DNA from: Oscillospiraceae bacterium
Lineage (GTDB): Bacteria > Bacillota > Clostridia > Oscillospirales > Ruminococcaceae
Assembly: GCA_018110985.1 (NCBI GenBank)
Contig: JAGAWT010000025.1
Coordinates: 62,001 to 126,000, forward strand
DNA length: 64,000 nt
Direction: 5' to 3'
A model generated the notes under the pieces. It was not told where the DNA came from and did not search any database. It saw only the letters and a list, made by a program, of their open reading frames with translations. This document shows positions 25,521 to 34,496 of the stretch, one piece after another (the stretch's first letter is position 1; every line of letters starts with the position of its first letter). The position numbers and the translations under genes were made by a program.

Positions 25521-25773
25521 ATTACTTTCCTCCGTTGGTCGTATATCAACGATGCAGCAGCATACGCTGCGGCCTTCTTTACCTAATATACAACTAAGGA
25601 AGCAGAAATATTTCACATTTCACAGATATTTCACGCAAAATAGTTATTTTCAATAAATGCCGCTTAATTTTTTAGCTGATTTAACGAAAATAGGTTAAAA
25701 ATCTTTTTGTTTGTAACAATTATGTGTCCTCAAAGTTATAAAGCTGCATTACAGTACACATTTTTCGCTTCTG

Positions 25774-27750
25774 TCAGCTGAGATCCGCCATTTCCAGGTA
25801 GGTGGCAGAGTTCTCGGCAATGTAGTCCTTTCTTCCCTGAAGGTCATCCCCCAGCAGGAGGTCGAACATTCTGGAAGTCTCCTCCGCATCGGCAGGCATT
25901 ACCTTTATGAGCCTTCTTGTGGCGGGGTCCATGGTGGTAAGGGACATCATTTCCGGATCGTTTTCGCCCAGACCCTTCGAGCGGTCTATCTTGTACTTCG
26001 TATCCCCCAGTTTTGCGACTATATCCGCCTTTTCCTTTTCGGTATAGGCAAAATAGGTCATATCCTTGGTGTTTATCTCAAAGAGCGGGGATTCGGCTAT
26101 GTACACATAGCCCTGTTCTATAAGAGTAGGCGTGAGCCTGTAAAGCATGGTGAGGACAAGGGTGCGTATCTGGTATCCGTCCACGTCCGCATCTGTACAG
26201 ATTATGACCTTGTTCCAGCGGAAATTTTCCATGGAGAAGGTGGCAAGCTCCTTGTTTGCCTTGCTCTTTACCTCTACGCCGCAGCCCAGCACCTTCACAA
26301 GGTCTGTGATGATATCGCTCTTGAATATCCTTTCGTAATCGGCTTTAAGGCAGTTGAGTATCTTGCCCCTGATGGGTATTATAGCCTGAAATTCCGCATT
26401 GCGTGCGGTCTTGCAGGAGCCTAAGGCGGAATCTCCCTCCACGATGTAGATCTCCCTACGGCTCTTGTCTCTGGTGCGGCAGTCCACGAACTTTTCCACC
26501 ATATTCGCCAGATCTATCTGCTTGGTAAGGTTGTTCTTGGTGTTCTGCCTTATCCTGTCGGCAGATTCTCTTGCACGCTTGTTGATAAGTATCTGATCGG
26601 CTATCTTCACCGCATCCCCGGGGTTTTCTATAAAGTAGACCTCCAGGCTGTGCTTGATGAAGTCGGTCATGTTGTCCTGTATGGACTTGTTGTTTATGGC
26701 CTTCTTGGTCTGGTTCTCATAGGATGTAAGTGTGGAGAAGGTTGCGCTCACCAGCACCAGAGAATCCAGCACATCCGCAACAGTGATGCCCTTTTCGTTT
26801 GCCTTGTACTTGTTGTTTGCCTTGATGTAGGCATCTATGGATGAACGGAAAGCCGACTGCACCGCCTTCTGCGGGGAACCGTCGTGCTCAAGCTGGCTTG
26901 AATTGTGGTAGTATTCCTGAAAAGCCTCTTTTGCGGTAAAGCCAAAGGCAAGTGACAGCTTCATCTTGTACTGCGGTCTGTCCGGTGCATCCTGACCGGT
27001 GCGCTCGGTGGAAATGAACTGTATATCCGTAAGTCCCGTGTCGCCGATACGCTCGGAAAGGTAGTCCGTGATACCGTTCTCATAGTAGAATTCAACGGTC
27101 TCAAACTCTCCTGCGGAGATCTCGCAGCGAAACTCAAAATGCACCCTGGGGTTTACCACAGCCTGCTTTTTCAGCACATCCTCAAAATACTCCCTTGGGA
27201 TGTCTATATCCGTAAAGACCTCTTTATCGGGCTTCCAGCGCTGTATGGTTCCGGTGCGCTTTCCCTTGAAGACATTCTTTGAGAGACCGCCTATGTTTCG
27301 TCCCTTTTCAAAATGCACCTTGTACTCAAAGCCGTCACGGTACACCGTAACATCCATATATTCCGAAGCATACTGTGTGGCGCAGGCACCGAGCCCGTTA
27401 AGTCCGAGAGAGTATTCGTAATCGGCGTTGTCGTATTTTCCGCCCGCATACATCTCACAATAGACCAGTTCCCAGTTGTAGCGGCCTACGGTCTTGTTGA
27501 AATCGAGGGGACAACCTCTGCCGAAGTCCTCCACCTCGACGGAATGATCGAGAAAGCGGGTGACGATTATCCTGTCGCCGTTGCCCTCTCTTGCCTCGTC
27601 GATGGAGTTGGAAACTATCTCAAAAACAGAATGCTTGCATCCCTCCAGATCATCGGAGCCGAATATTACAGCAGGACGCTTTCTGACTCTGTCCTCTCCT
27701 TCAAGTATACCTATACTGTCGTTGTCGTATTCTTTCTTTTTCTTTGGCAT
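25774..27750 (-). CDS. Type IIA topoisomerase B subunit (GyrB/ParE-like)
   Basis: 658 residues. The GHKL ATPase shows EIVSNSIDEA and a G2-type loop GLNGLGACATQYAS; the canonical form is GLHGVGA. The TOPRIM domain shows IVEGDSALGSCK, IPIRGKILN and the DxD motif CTDADVDGYQIRT. ATPase and metal-binding residues look intact, so it should be active with an A subunit. No gyrA or parC gene is adjacent; the neighbours are a VWA lipoprotein and a small membrane protein. Divergent sequence around the ATP lid suggests a second topoisomerase rather than housekeeping gyrase. Confidence 0.88.
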   Translation of the reverse strand: MPKKKKEYDNDSIGILEGEDRVRKRPAVIFGSDDLEGCKHSVFEIVSNSIDEAREGNGDRIIVTRFLDHSVEVEDFGRGCPLDFNKTVGRYNWELVYCEMYAGGKYDNADYEYSLGLNGLGACATQYASEYMDVTVYRDGFEYKVHFEKGRNIGGLSKNVFKGKRTGTIQRWKPDKEVFTDIDIPREYFEDVLKKQAVVNPRVHFEFRCEISAGEFETVEFYYENGITDYLSERIGDTGLTDIQFISTERTGQDAPDRPQYKMKLSLAFGFTAKEAFQEYYHNSSQLEHDGSPQKAVQSAFRSSIDAYIKANNKYKANEKGITVADVLDSLVLVSATFSTLTSYENQTKKAINNKSIQDNMTDFIKHSLEVYFIENPGDAVKIADQILINKRARESADRIRQNTKNNLTKQIDLANMVEKFVDCRTRDKSRREIYIVEGDSALGSCKTARNAEFQAIIPIRGKILNCLKADYERIFKSDIITDLVKVLGCGVEVKSKANKELATFSMENFRWNKVIICTDADVDGYQIRTLVLTMLYRLTPTLIEQGYVYIAESPLFEINTKDMTYFAYTEKEKADIVAKLGDTKYKIDRSKGLGENDPEMMSLTTMDPATRRLIKVMPADAEETSRMFDLLLGDDLQGRKDYIAENSATYLEMADLS

Positions 27751-27780
27751 TATTCCTCACAGATCTCTTTCGTAATTATT

Positions 27781-28167
27781 TCAGCTGCGTACCCTTTCGG
27801 TCTTTGCCCTTGTCACATTGGGTACATTTTTCTCCCTGTATTCAAGCACCAGCTTGCACACAAGGAAAACAGAGGCAAAGAACAGTGCAGGTCTCCAGTC
27901 TGCGTGGGTGCGTCTGGAGCTTACATATACATCGGTGGGATAATCATTCCTGCCCACCGCATAAAGCTCCACCGGAACCCCGCTCTCAACTGTGAAACGG
28001 GTAGGAGCGGATGTCACCATGCTCTTTAGCACCACGTCCCCCAGAAATGCGCTGAGAGCTGCTACTGCCGCTGTCTTTCCCACATTTTCCAAGATGAGCC
28101 TCAGAGTCTGTTCATCCGAAAAGTAATTATTGGAAAAAAACGACCTTACAAAATCATCCGTGTTCAT
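27781..28167 (-). CDS. Small membrane protein, unknown
   Basis: 128 residues with two hydrophobic stretches, TAAVAALSAFLGDVVL and PALFFASVFLVCKLVLEY, and a region between them containing VPVELYAVGRNDYP. No family is recognised. It lies 17 bp after the tadA fusion and 30 bp before the topoisomerase gene on the same strand, so it is probably co-transcribed. The GAGGAACGG-like RBS supports the start. Confidence 0.62.
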   Translation of the reverse strand: MNTDDFVRSFFSNNYFSDEQTLRLILENVGKTAAVAALSAFLGDVVLKSMVTSAPTRFTVESGVPVELYAVGRNDYPTDVYVSSRRTHADWRPALFFASVFLVCKLVLEYREKNVPNVTRAKTERVRS

Positions 28168-28184
28168 TTACCGTTCCTCCCTTT

Positions 28185-29114
28185 TCATGCTTTTATCTCA
28201 TAAAAGTGATCGTCCATTACAAATCCGCTTCCTATGTCTGTCACTCCGGAGCCTGTCCTTTTAAAACCGATCCCCTCATAGGCTCTTATGGCAACAAAGT
28301 TTCCCTTGTTTACCGTGAGCCACACGGAAACGAGACCGTTTTTGCGGGCATATTCCCTGTGCATATCCACTGCCTGCCGTGAATAGCCCTTTCCCCTGTG
28401 CTCCGCCTTCAGATAGAGCTTTGAGAGAAAAAGCCTTTCTCCGTCGGGCTTTACGGCGGTGTAACCTATATCCTCTCCGCCTTTTTTTATTATGTAGTAG
28501 ATATAGCCCTCGTTTCTGATGTTTTCCTTTTCAGCCTCAAAGGTGCAGAATCTGTTTACCATATAGTCCGTCTGCGCACTGCCTAGAAGAGAGGGAAAGT
28601 ATTCATGCCATATCTCATCCGCAAGCGCAGCCGTTCTTTTCAGCTGGTCGTCTGTCTCTGCCTTTACGAGCTTTATCCTGTCCATTTTTATCCTTCTGTT
28701 CCCAAAAAAAGTTTTCAGCACCTCTGCACAGCGTTCATCCTCATAGCAGCGGGCATTTTTCAGAAGATGTGCCGCTCCTCTGACGCCTGTGTCGGGAGTG
28801 CCGTAAAACACACTGTCTATACGGGCATTCAGTACAGCCCCGGCACACATGGTACAGGGTTCAAGGGTCACATACATGGCAGTGCCCTCAAGGCGCCACC
28901 CGCCCAGAAAAGCACAGGCTTCCTTTATAGCGGACATTTCCGCATGGAGGAGAGGAGAACGCCCTTTTTCGCAGGTGTTGTATCCCCTGCCTATGATCTG
29001 CCCGTCCGAAAGCCTGACTATCACCGCTCCCACGGGGACTTCTCCCAGAGCGGCAGCGCATTGTGCCAGTCTCAGGGCTTCATCCTTATATACAAGGCTC
29101 TTATCTTCTTCCAT
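28185..29114 (-). CDS. tadA: tRNA adenosine deaminase fused to GNAT acetyltransferase
   Basis: 309 residues, about twice the size of TadA. Residues 1-150 are a TadA deaminase with zinc ligands His57 and Glu59 (HAEMSAI) and Cys87/Cys90 (EPCTMCAG); it makes inosine-34 in tRNA-Arg. Residues about 155-309 are a GNAT acetyltransferase with the acetyl-CoA loop HRGKGYSRQAVDM and the C-terminal pattern NKGNFVAIRAYEGIGF. The fusion is continuous, with no stop or frameshift. The acceptor of the acetyl group is unknown. It sits downstream of cheW in the same direction. Confidence 0.92.
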   Translation of the reverse strand: MEEDKSLVYKDEALRLAQCAAALGEVPVGAVIVRLSDGQIIGRGYNTCEKGRSPLLHAEMSAIKEACAFLGGWRLEGTAMYVTLEPCTMCAGAVLNARIDSVFYGTPDTGVRGAAHLLKNARCYEDERCAEVLKTFFGNRRIKMDRIKLVKAETDDQLKRTAALADEIWHEYFPSLLGSAQTDYMVNRFCTFEAEKENIRNEGYIYYIIKKGGEDIGYTAVKPDGERLFLSKLYLKAEHRGKGYSRQAVDMHREYARKNGLVSVWLTVNKGNFVAIRAYEGIGFKRTGSGVTDIGSGFVMDDHFYEIKA

Positions 29115-29126
29115 AGCCTGATCCCT

Positions 29127-29246
29127 TTATGTGTTTTTCAAGGCAGTACAGAGCACCTTTTTCAAACTGTTTTTTTCAGAACCCGGCAGCACGATGTACG
29201 GCAGGAGATCCGCCCATTCGCTCCTGTATCTGTATCTCTTTTTCAT
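29127..29246 (-). CDS. Small basic ORF between cheW and tadA
   Basis: A 39-codon frame begins with an ATG that overlaps the cheW stop (ATGA, 29246-29243) and ends 12 bp before the tadA ATG, filling the gap exactly. The product starts MKKRYRYRSEWADLL, continues PYIVLPGSEKNSLKK and ends KNT. It is basic, with no recognised family. Overlap-coupled translation from cheW and the tight fit support a real gene, but the short length keeps this tentative. Confidence 0.5.
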   Translation of the reverse strand: MKKRYRYRSEWADLLPYIVLPGSEKNSLKKVLCTALKNT

Positions 29247-29713
29247 TTATCTTCATTCAGCTTTTCTATAGCCGTCCTCATTCCCTCTCCCACCAGCATG
29301 AAGGGGTCAAGTATAAGTATGATGCGGCTGTCCTTTTTTGTTATGCCGGAAATATAGTCCGCACAGCCGATCATGACCGGTGCAGGGTTTATGTCCTCAA
29401 CGGCTATGTCCTCCACCGCATTTACCCTGTCCGCTGCAAAGCCCACAAGGGAGTGAAAGCTGTCATCCATGCGGATGACAATGACACAGCATTCATCGCT
29501 GAGAGGCACATCCTTCCCGAATCTTTTGCACAGGTCGATTATGGACACCACATTCCCTCTCAGGTGTATTATCCCCTTTGCATAGGACGGGAACTCCGGC
29601 ACCCTCACACAGTCCGAACAACTGGAGAGTATCTCGGTTATCTCCGAAATGGAAATGGCAAAATCCTGTCCGCCCACCTGAAAGGTAAGATATTTTTTGA
29701 ATTGATCGGCCAT
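29243..29713 (-). CDS. cheW: CheW, chemotaxis coupling protein
   Basis: 156 residues of the CheW SH3-like fold: YLTFQVGGQDFAISISEI near the start, then YAKGIIHLRGNVVSIIDL, the receptor/kinase-binding signature. It links chemoreceptors to CheA. It starts 2 bp after the cheB stop, with GGGGGAGG as RBS. cheA itself is not in the window. Confidence 0.94.
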   Translation of the reverse strand: MADQFKKYLTFQVGGQDFAISISEITEILSSCSDCVRVPEFPSYAKGIIHLRGNVVSIIDLCKRFGKDVPLSDECCVIVIRMDDSFHSLVGFAADRVNAVEDIAVEDINPAPVMIGCADYISGITKKDSRIILILDPFMLVGEGMRTAIEKLNEDK

Positions 29714-29715
29714 CG

Positions 29716-30726
29716 TTAAACCTCCCCCAAAGCAAAGGAAGCACCTGTTTTTGAGATCATAAGATCCGCCATACGGTCAAGGGGCATCTCCGCTTCTGCT
29801 GCACCCAGCGCCATAGCCTCCATGGGCATACCGTAGACCGCACAGCTTTCCTTGTCCTGGCACACGGTATATGCGCCCGCACGTTTCAGCGCAAGCATCC
29901 CCTGAGCGCCGTCTGCACCCATTCCCGTAAGAAGGAAGGCAAGAACTCTGTTTCCGGCAGCGGCTGCCGCACTTTCAAACATAACATCCACCGTCGGACA
30001 AAGCCCGCCGCACTTTTCACCCTCACGGGAACGGACAAAGTAGCCCTCATTGTCCCTGAAAAGCTCCATGTACTCGCCCCCCTTGGCTATGACACACATC
30101 CCCTTTTCAAGCCTCATACCGTCCGATGCTTCACGCACATCCAGAAGCGATATCTTGTCAAGGCGGGAGGCAAACATTGCAGTAAAGCCGTTTGGCATAT
30201 GCTGGGTGACTATCATGGGAGGGAGCGATGCGGGTACGGAGGTCACTATCTTCTCTATTGCCGATGTTCCACCGGTAGAGGCACCGACAGCGATGATATC
30301 CACACCGCCGGGGCTCAGGGGCTGCGGCACCTCGGTAGTCAGATCGTAGGCGGTGAATCTTCTGATTATATCCTCCGCCAGCAGCCTTACAAAGGACGCA
30401 AGCTCGTCCGACTTGTCGATCACAGGCTGATGATGAAAGGATACCGCTCCCTTTTTAAGGCAGATCATCCTCATCCTTGACGAATAGGAAACTATTATCA
30501 CGGGGATCTTGCGTGACAAAAGCTCATCAAAAAGCGAAGGCTTGTCCCCTTCTTCCCTGAGATGTGCATCGAGCACCACAACAGAGGGTATGCGGTATGT
30601 AAGAGAGGAGCGCCCCTCATAGGCACCGAGAGCCGTATACACCCTGAGTTCGGGGTAACGGGAAAGCCCCGTATAGACCTCGTTGAGGGATCCTCTCGAA
30701 TCCGTGATCAAAAGCACATCGATCAT
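29716..30726 (-). CDS. cheB: CheB, receptor methylesterase/deamidase
   Basis: 336 residues: an N-terminal receiver (1-120) and a C-terminal methylesterase with the triad Ser in AVGASTGGT, His in VTQHMPNG and Asp in TGMGADGAQG. The receiver is degenerate: Asp53 (VVVLDAHL) is present and one acidic pocket residue remains (LLITDSRG), but the conserved KP lysine region reads GAVSFHHQP, so the Lys is lost. The catalytic part looks intact; control by CheA phosphorylation may be weakened. It lies between cheR and cheW. Confidence 0.92.
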   Translation of the reverse strand: MIDVLLITDSRGSLNEVYTGLSRYPELRVYTALGAYEGRSSLTYRIPSVVVLDAHLREEGDKPSLFDELLSRKIPVIIVSYSSRMRMICLKKGAVSFHHQPVIDKSDELASFVRLLAEDIIRRFTAYDLTTEVPQPLSPGGVDIIAVGASTGGTSAIEKIVTSVPASLPPMIVTQHMPNGFTAMFASRLDKISLLDVREASDGMRLEKGMCVIAKGGEYMELFRDNEGYFVRSREGEKCGGLCPTVDVMFESAAAAAGNRVLAFLLTGMGADGAQGMLALKRAGAYTVCQDKESCAVYGMPMEAMALGAAEAEMPLDRMADLMISKTGASFALGEV

Positions 30727-30801
30727 AATATCCTATCCCGGCAGAAGCCGGAAGCAAAACTCATAACCCACCGGACTTCTTTCATGTCATCTGTTGAAAT
30801 A

Positions 30802-31605
30802 TCATATTTTTCTGAAAACTGCGGGCTGCACAAATTCATACCTTGAATCTCTGGGTATGTTCTCTGCATGGCCTATAAAGAGGTAGCCTCCATGCTTTGT
30901 GCATTCATACAGCCTGCGCACAAGCTGTTCCTTGGTATCCTGCTCGAAATAGATCATCACATTCCGACAGCTTATAAGGTCAAAGGGCTTTTTGTAGACT
31001 ATCTCGTTCATGAGGTTGAATTTCTTGAAGACCACCTGATCCCTTATCTTTTTTATGACACGGTAATTCCCGTTGTCGAGCACTTCAAAGTAGCGGTCTA
31101 TCATATGCTGGGGACAGGCATTCAGGAAGTCGGGAGTAAAGACGCCCTCCTTTGCGGCTTTCAGAGCATCCGTGTCCACATCCGTGGCAAGGATCACCTT
31201 GTCCCAGTCCGCTCCTCTGCTGCCGAAGTAATCATCCATGACCATTGCCATGGTGTAGGGCTCCGCACCGTTGGAGCAGGCAGCGCACCACACACGAAGA
31301 TCCTTGTCCTGCACAGTGGCTTCCGCATAGGGCAGAAAGGTCTTTCTCATGAATTCAAAATGGTCGGGCTCCCTCATGAAAAAGGTGTGGTTGGTGGTGA
31401 GCTTGTTTATCAGCTGCACCGTTCCCCTTGGGTCTGAGGATGAAAGTATATGCTCCAGATAGGCATCTATGTCGGCAAAGCCCATGGAAGCAGCCGGAGC
31501 GGAGAGCCTGCCCTCCACAAGGACACGCTTTCTCTCCAGATTTATGCCGTAGTTTGTCCGCACATACCGGACCAGCCGTGTAAAGTTGGCATCGGATATC
31601 TTCAT
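30802..31605 (-). CDS. cheR: CheR, chemoreceptor methyltransferase
   Basis: 267 residues: an N-terminal helical domain (1-75) and a SAM-binding domain with VWCAACSNGAEPYTMAM (motif I) and the downstream NVMIYFEQDTKEQL. It methylates glutamates on MCPs and works against CheB. It starts 18 bp after the stop of accC with no terminator between, so it appears to be read from the fatty-acid operon. Confidence 0.94.
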   Translation of the reverse strand: MKISDANFTRLVRYVRTNYGINLERKRVLVEGRLSAPAASMGFADIDAYLEHILSSSDPRGTVQLINKLTTNHTFFMREPDHFEFMRKTFLPYAEATVQDKDLRVWCAACSNGAEPYTMAMVMDDYFGSRGADWDKVILATDVDTDALKAAKEGVFTPDFLNACPQHMIDRYFEVLDNGNYRVIKKIRDQVVFKKFNLMNEIVYKKPFDLISCRNVMIYFEQDTKEQLVRRLYECTKHGGYLFIGHAENIPRDSRYEFVQPAVFRKI

Positions 31606-31623
31606 CCCCGTCTCCCGTGTCCT

Positions 31624-32976
31624 TTACTTCTTTTTCTTTTCAAGCTTCTTTGCAAGGTAGCCGTTGTCATAATTGCCCTTGCATATAACAGGGTCTCTTA
31701 TGAGAGAGAGCTGGAAATCTATGTTCGTATCCACTCCCACAACGATGAATTCCGCCAGCGCCCGCTTCATCCTTGCAATAGCTTCGGGGCGTGTGGGTGC
31801 ATGGACTATGAGCTTTGCTATCATGCTGTCGTAATAGGGAGGGATGGTATATCCCTGATAAATGGCACTGTCTATGCGCACTCCCGGTCCCCCCGGAAAA
31901 TGGAGAGAGCTGATAGTGCCGGGGGAGGGTCTGAAATTGTCCGAAGGCTTCTCCGCATTTATCCTGCATTCGATGGAGTGGCCGCATATCTTTATGTCGG
32001 ACTGGCTCACACCCAGCTTCTTGCCGTCAGCTATATCTATCTGAGCCTTGATAAGGTCTATGCCTGTTACTTCCTCGGTTATGGGGTGCTCTACCTGTAT
32101 GCGGGTGTTCATCTCCATGAAGTAGAAATTCTTGTCACGGTCAACAAGGAACTCTATGGTGCCCACGTTGGTATAGCCGCAGGTTATGGCGGCAGCCACC
32201 GCTGCCCTTCCCATCCTCTCACGGAGAGGGGCAGTCATTATGGGTGAGGGAGTCTCCTCCATCACCTTCTGGTTGCGCCTTTGCAGGGAACAGTCACGCT
32301 CTCCCAGATGCACCACATTGCCGAACTTATCCGCCATTATCTGAAACTCGATGTGCTTGGGATCCAAGATGAGCTTCTCCATGTACAGGGAAGGATCGCC
32401 GAAAAAGGACTTTGCCTCTGTTGCGGCGGCAGTCATGGCTGCCTCCATGTCCTTTTTGCTGTCAACTCTCCTGATACCCTTTCCGCCGCCTCCCGCAGAT
32501 GCCTTTATCATAACGGGGTAGCCTATCTCATCCGCCACCTCGTAGGCATGGTACAGATCCCTGAGGACGCCGTCGGAGCCCGGTATGACAGGGACTCCCG
32601 CATTCTTCATGGACTGCTTTGCGGCTGCCTTGTCGCCCAAAGCTCTTATGGCTGCGGCAGAGGGGCCTATGAACTCTATGCCGTTCTGCCTGCACTTCTC
32701 CGCAAAGTCGGCATTTTCCGAAAGAAATCCGAAGCCGGGATGTACAGCCTGTGCGCCGGTCTTCAGAGCCGCCTCTATCACCGCATCCATGTTAAGATAG
32801 CTGTCTGCGGCTGAGGGAGGACCTATGCAAACGGTCTCATCAGATATTTCCGCATGAAGAGAGTGTCTGTCCGCAGTAGAGCAGACTGTGACTGTCTGTA
32901 TGCCCATCTCTCTGCAGGCTCTGATTATACGCACGGCTATTTCGCCCCTGTTGGCGATAAGAATTTTCTTGAACAT
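31624..32976 (-). CDS. accC: Biotin carboxylase subunit of acetyl-CoA carboxylase
   Basis: 450 residues with the ATP-grasp biotin carboxylase layout: MFKKILIANRGEIAVRII at the N-terminus, the glycine loop KASAGGGGKGIRR, and the catalytic region MEMNTRIQVEHPITEE. It carboxylates biotin on AccB. The carboxyltransferase genes accD and accA, which usually follow accC in Clostridia, are not here; cheR follows instead. Confidence 0.96.
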   Translation of the reverse strand: MFKKILIANRGEIAVRIIRACREMGIQTVTVCSTADRHSLHAEISDETVCIGPPSAADSYLNMDAVIEAALKTGAQAVHPGFGFLSENADFAEKCRQNGIEFIGPSAAAIRALGDKAAAKQSMKNAGVPVIPGSDGVLRDLYHAYEVADEIGYPVMIKASAGGGGKGIRRVDSKKDMEAAMTAAATEAKSFFGDPSLYMEKLILDPKHIEFQIMADKFGNVVHLGERDCSLQRRNQKVMEETPSPIMTAPLRERMGRAAVAAAITCGYTNVGTIEFLVDRDKNFYFMEMNTRIQVEHPITEEVTGIDLIKAQIDIADGKKLGVSQSDIKICGHSIECRINAEKPSDNFRPSPGTISSLHFPGGPGVRIDSAIYQGYTIPPYYDSMIAKLIVHAPTRPEAIARMKRALAEFIVVGVDTNIDFQLSLIRDPVICKGNYDNGYLAKKLEKKKK

Positions 32977-33026
32977 AATATTCCCCGGTCAAAACTTGTA
33001 TTTTCGGCAGCACCGCCGCCGCTGCC

Positions 33027-33452
33027 TTACTTTATGGCAAACTTTATCTCTGCTTCAACAGCCTTTTCGCCGTTTACGGTGCAGATACCCTTTCCTTTAC
33101 CTATGCTGTGGCTGAAGCTGCCTATCTCCACTTCGATGCGCAGCTTGTCTCCCGGCACCACCGGACGGCGGAACTTTGCCTTGTCGATGCCGGCAAAGTA
33201 ACCTATCTTCCCCTTGTTTTCGGGAAGAGCCAACATAGCCGCACAGCCTGCCTGAGCCATCATTTCCACCATGAGCACTCCGGGGACGATGGGCTGTCCG
33301 GGGAAATGCCCCTTGAACCAGAATTCGTCCTCTTTCATGTATTTGTAAGCCACCACATGGGAGCCGGGCTCCATTTCCTCTATCTCATCTATGAGGAGGA
33401 AGGGATCACGGTGGGGGATTATCTCCTTTATCTGTTCTTTATCAAGCTTCAT
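33027..33452 (-). CDS. fabZ: 3-hydroxyacyl-ACP dehydratase
   Basis: 141 residues with the hot-dog fold signature: catalytic His in FKGHFPGQPIVPG and Glu in VLMVEMMAQAG. It dehydrates 3-hydroxyacyl-ACP in type II fatty-acid synthesis. It is separated from the upstream lipoprotein gene by 123 bp that contain a hairpin (GTCTCCG/CGGAGAC) but no T run. Confidence 0.95.
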   Translation of the reverse strand: MKLDKEQIKEIIPHRDPFLLIDEIEEMEPGSHVVAYKYMKEDEFWFKGHFPGQPIVPGVLMVEMMAQAGCAAMLALPENKGKIGYFAGIDKAKFRRPVVPGDKLRIEVEIGSFSHSIGKGKGICTVNGEKAVEAEIKFAIK

Positions 33453-33575
33453 TTTTTATCCTTTCAGAAAACCTTGTGCAGGCGTACCCGCAGCCGCAGT
33501 CTCCGGCTCGGCGGAGACAAGGATCATGCGATCTGCACCGCACCCCTTTTGCTCCGGACTTGCTATCTCCTGCTT

Positions 33576-34028
33576 TTAATTGCCCACATATCTGCCTATG
33601 ATCTTATCCGGCTCCTGCTTCAGCTCTTCGTTTGCCGCCGGCAGCTGAGCAGATGAAAGATCCACCGTATCCGACCAGTAGGCGACCGTGGGCTTTCCGC
33701 CTTCGCCTATCATGACACAGTAATACCCTCTTGTCATGCCGTTGGTGTAGGTATTCTGCGCCGTTTCCAGATCGGCAGCGTCACCCGTAAAGTTTACGGT
33801 GCCCGCACCCTTGTCGAGGCTTCCGCAGTACCTTCCCGCCTTCAGTGTAACACTGTTTACCTGACAGGAGGATGAATAGTTCACCGCATTCTGATACATA
33901 AGCTGGGCATTGGCGTCCGCAGCCATTATCTTAGCGTTGTCCACCCTGTTTGCCGCCTCCCGGGGAGTGGTCACACAGCCCGAAAAAAGGAAAAGGGGCA
34001 GCAGCAGGGTCATCATGATTTTTCTCAT
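33576..34028 (-). CDS. Lipoprotein coupled to accB, unknown function
   Basis: 150 residues with a short lipoprotein signal ending LFLFSGC. The mature part is polar, with paired cysteines (SSSCQVNSVTLKAGRYCG) and a YYCVMIGEGGKPTVAYW segment. No family is recognised. Its ATG overlaps the accB stop (ATGA at 34028-34025), so it is translated as part of the fatty-acid operon although it is exported. A role at the envelope linked to membrane lipid supply is only a guess. Confidence 0.7.
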   Translation of the reverse strand: MRKIMMTLLLPLFLFSGCVTTPREAANRVDNAKIMAADANAQLMYQNAVNYSSSCQVNSVTLKAGRYCGSLDKGAGTVNFTGDAADLETAQNTYTNGMTRGYYCVMIGEGGKPTVAYWSDTVDLSSAQLPAANEELKQEPDKIIGRYVGN

Positions 34029-34489
34029 TTTATCACCAGAATAGGCTGGTCGTATTCCACCATATCACCGTTTTTAACGGGCATACTGTCAACTACACCG
34101 TCAAACTCGCTCTGTATCTCGTTCATGACCTTCATGGACTCTATGATGCAGACCACGTCGCCCCGCTTTACTCTCTGACCCTTTTTCACAAAGGCAGGCT
34201 TATCGGGGGAGGGAGATGAATAGAAGGTACCCACTATGGGGGATCTTATCACGTTACCCTCTGCAACGGGATTTTCCTCTGTCTTTGGCTCCTCTGCGGG
34301 AGCGCTTGCAGGTGCAGCGCCCTCAAAGCGTGGAGGAGGGGGAGGAGGGCACTTCTTGCCCTTGATCACTATCTTTTTATCACCCGAAACTATCTCCAGA
34401 CCGGACAATTCCTTGGACACGACCATGTCCGTCAGCTTTTCAATAGTTTCTATATCCAGTTCTCCGAATAACTTTTCTCTTTTGTCCAT
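34025..34489 (-). CDS. accB: Biotin carboxyl carrier protein of acetyl-CoA carboxylase
   Basis: 154 residues: an N-terminal helical part, a Pro/Ala linker (CPPPPPPRFEGAAPAS) and a biotinyl domain with biotin Lys in ESMKVMNEIQ (canonical form AMKMMNE). Start 34489 is chosen for GAGGG 9 bp upstream; an earlier in-frame ATG at 34504 lies within the fabF 3' end. It lies between fabF and the coupled lipoprotein gene. Confidence 0.93.
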   Translation of the reverse strand: MDKREKLFGELDIETIEKLTDMVVSKELSGLEIVSGDKKIVIKGKKCPPPPPPRFEGAAPASAPAEEPKTEENPVAEGNVIRSPIVGTFYSSPSPDKPAFVKKGQRVKRGDVVCIIESMKVMNEIQSEFDGVVDSMPVKNGDMVEYDQPILVIK

Positions 34490-34496
34490 AAGACCC

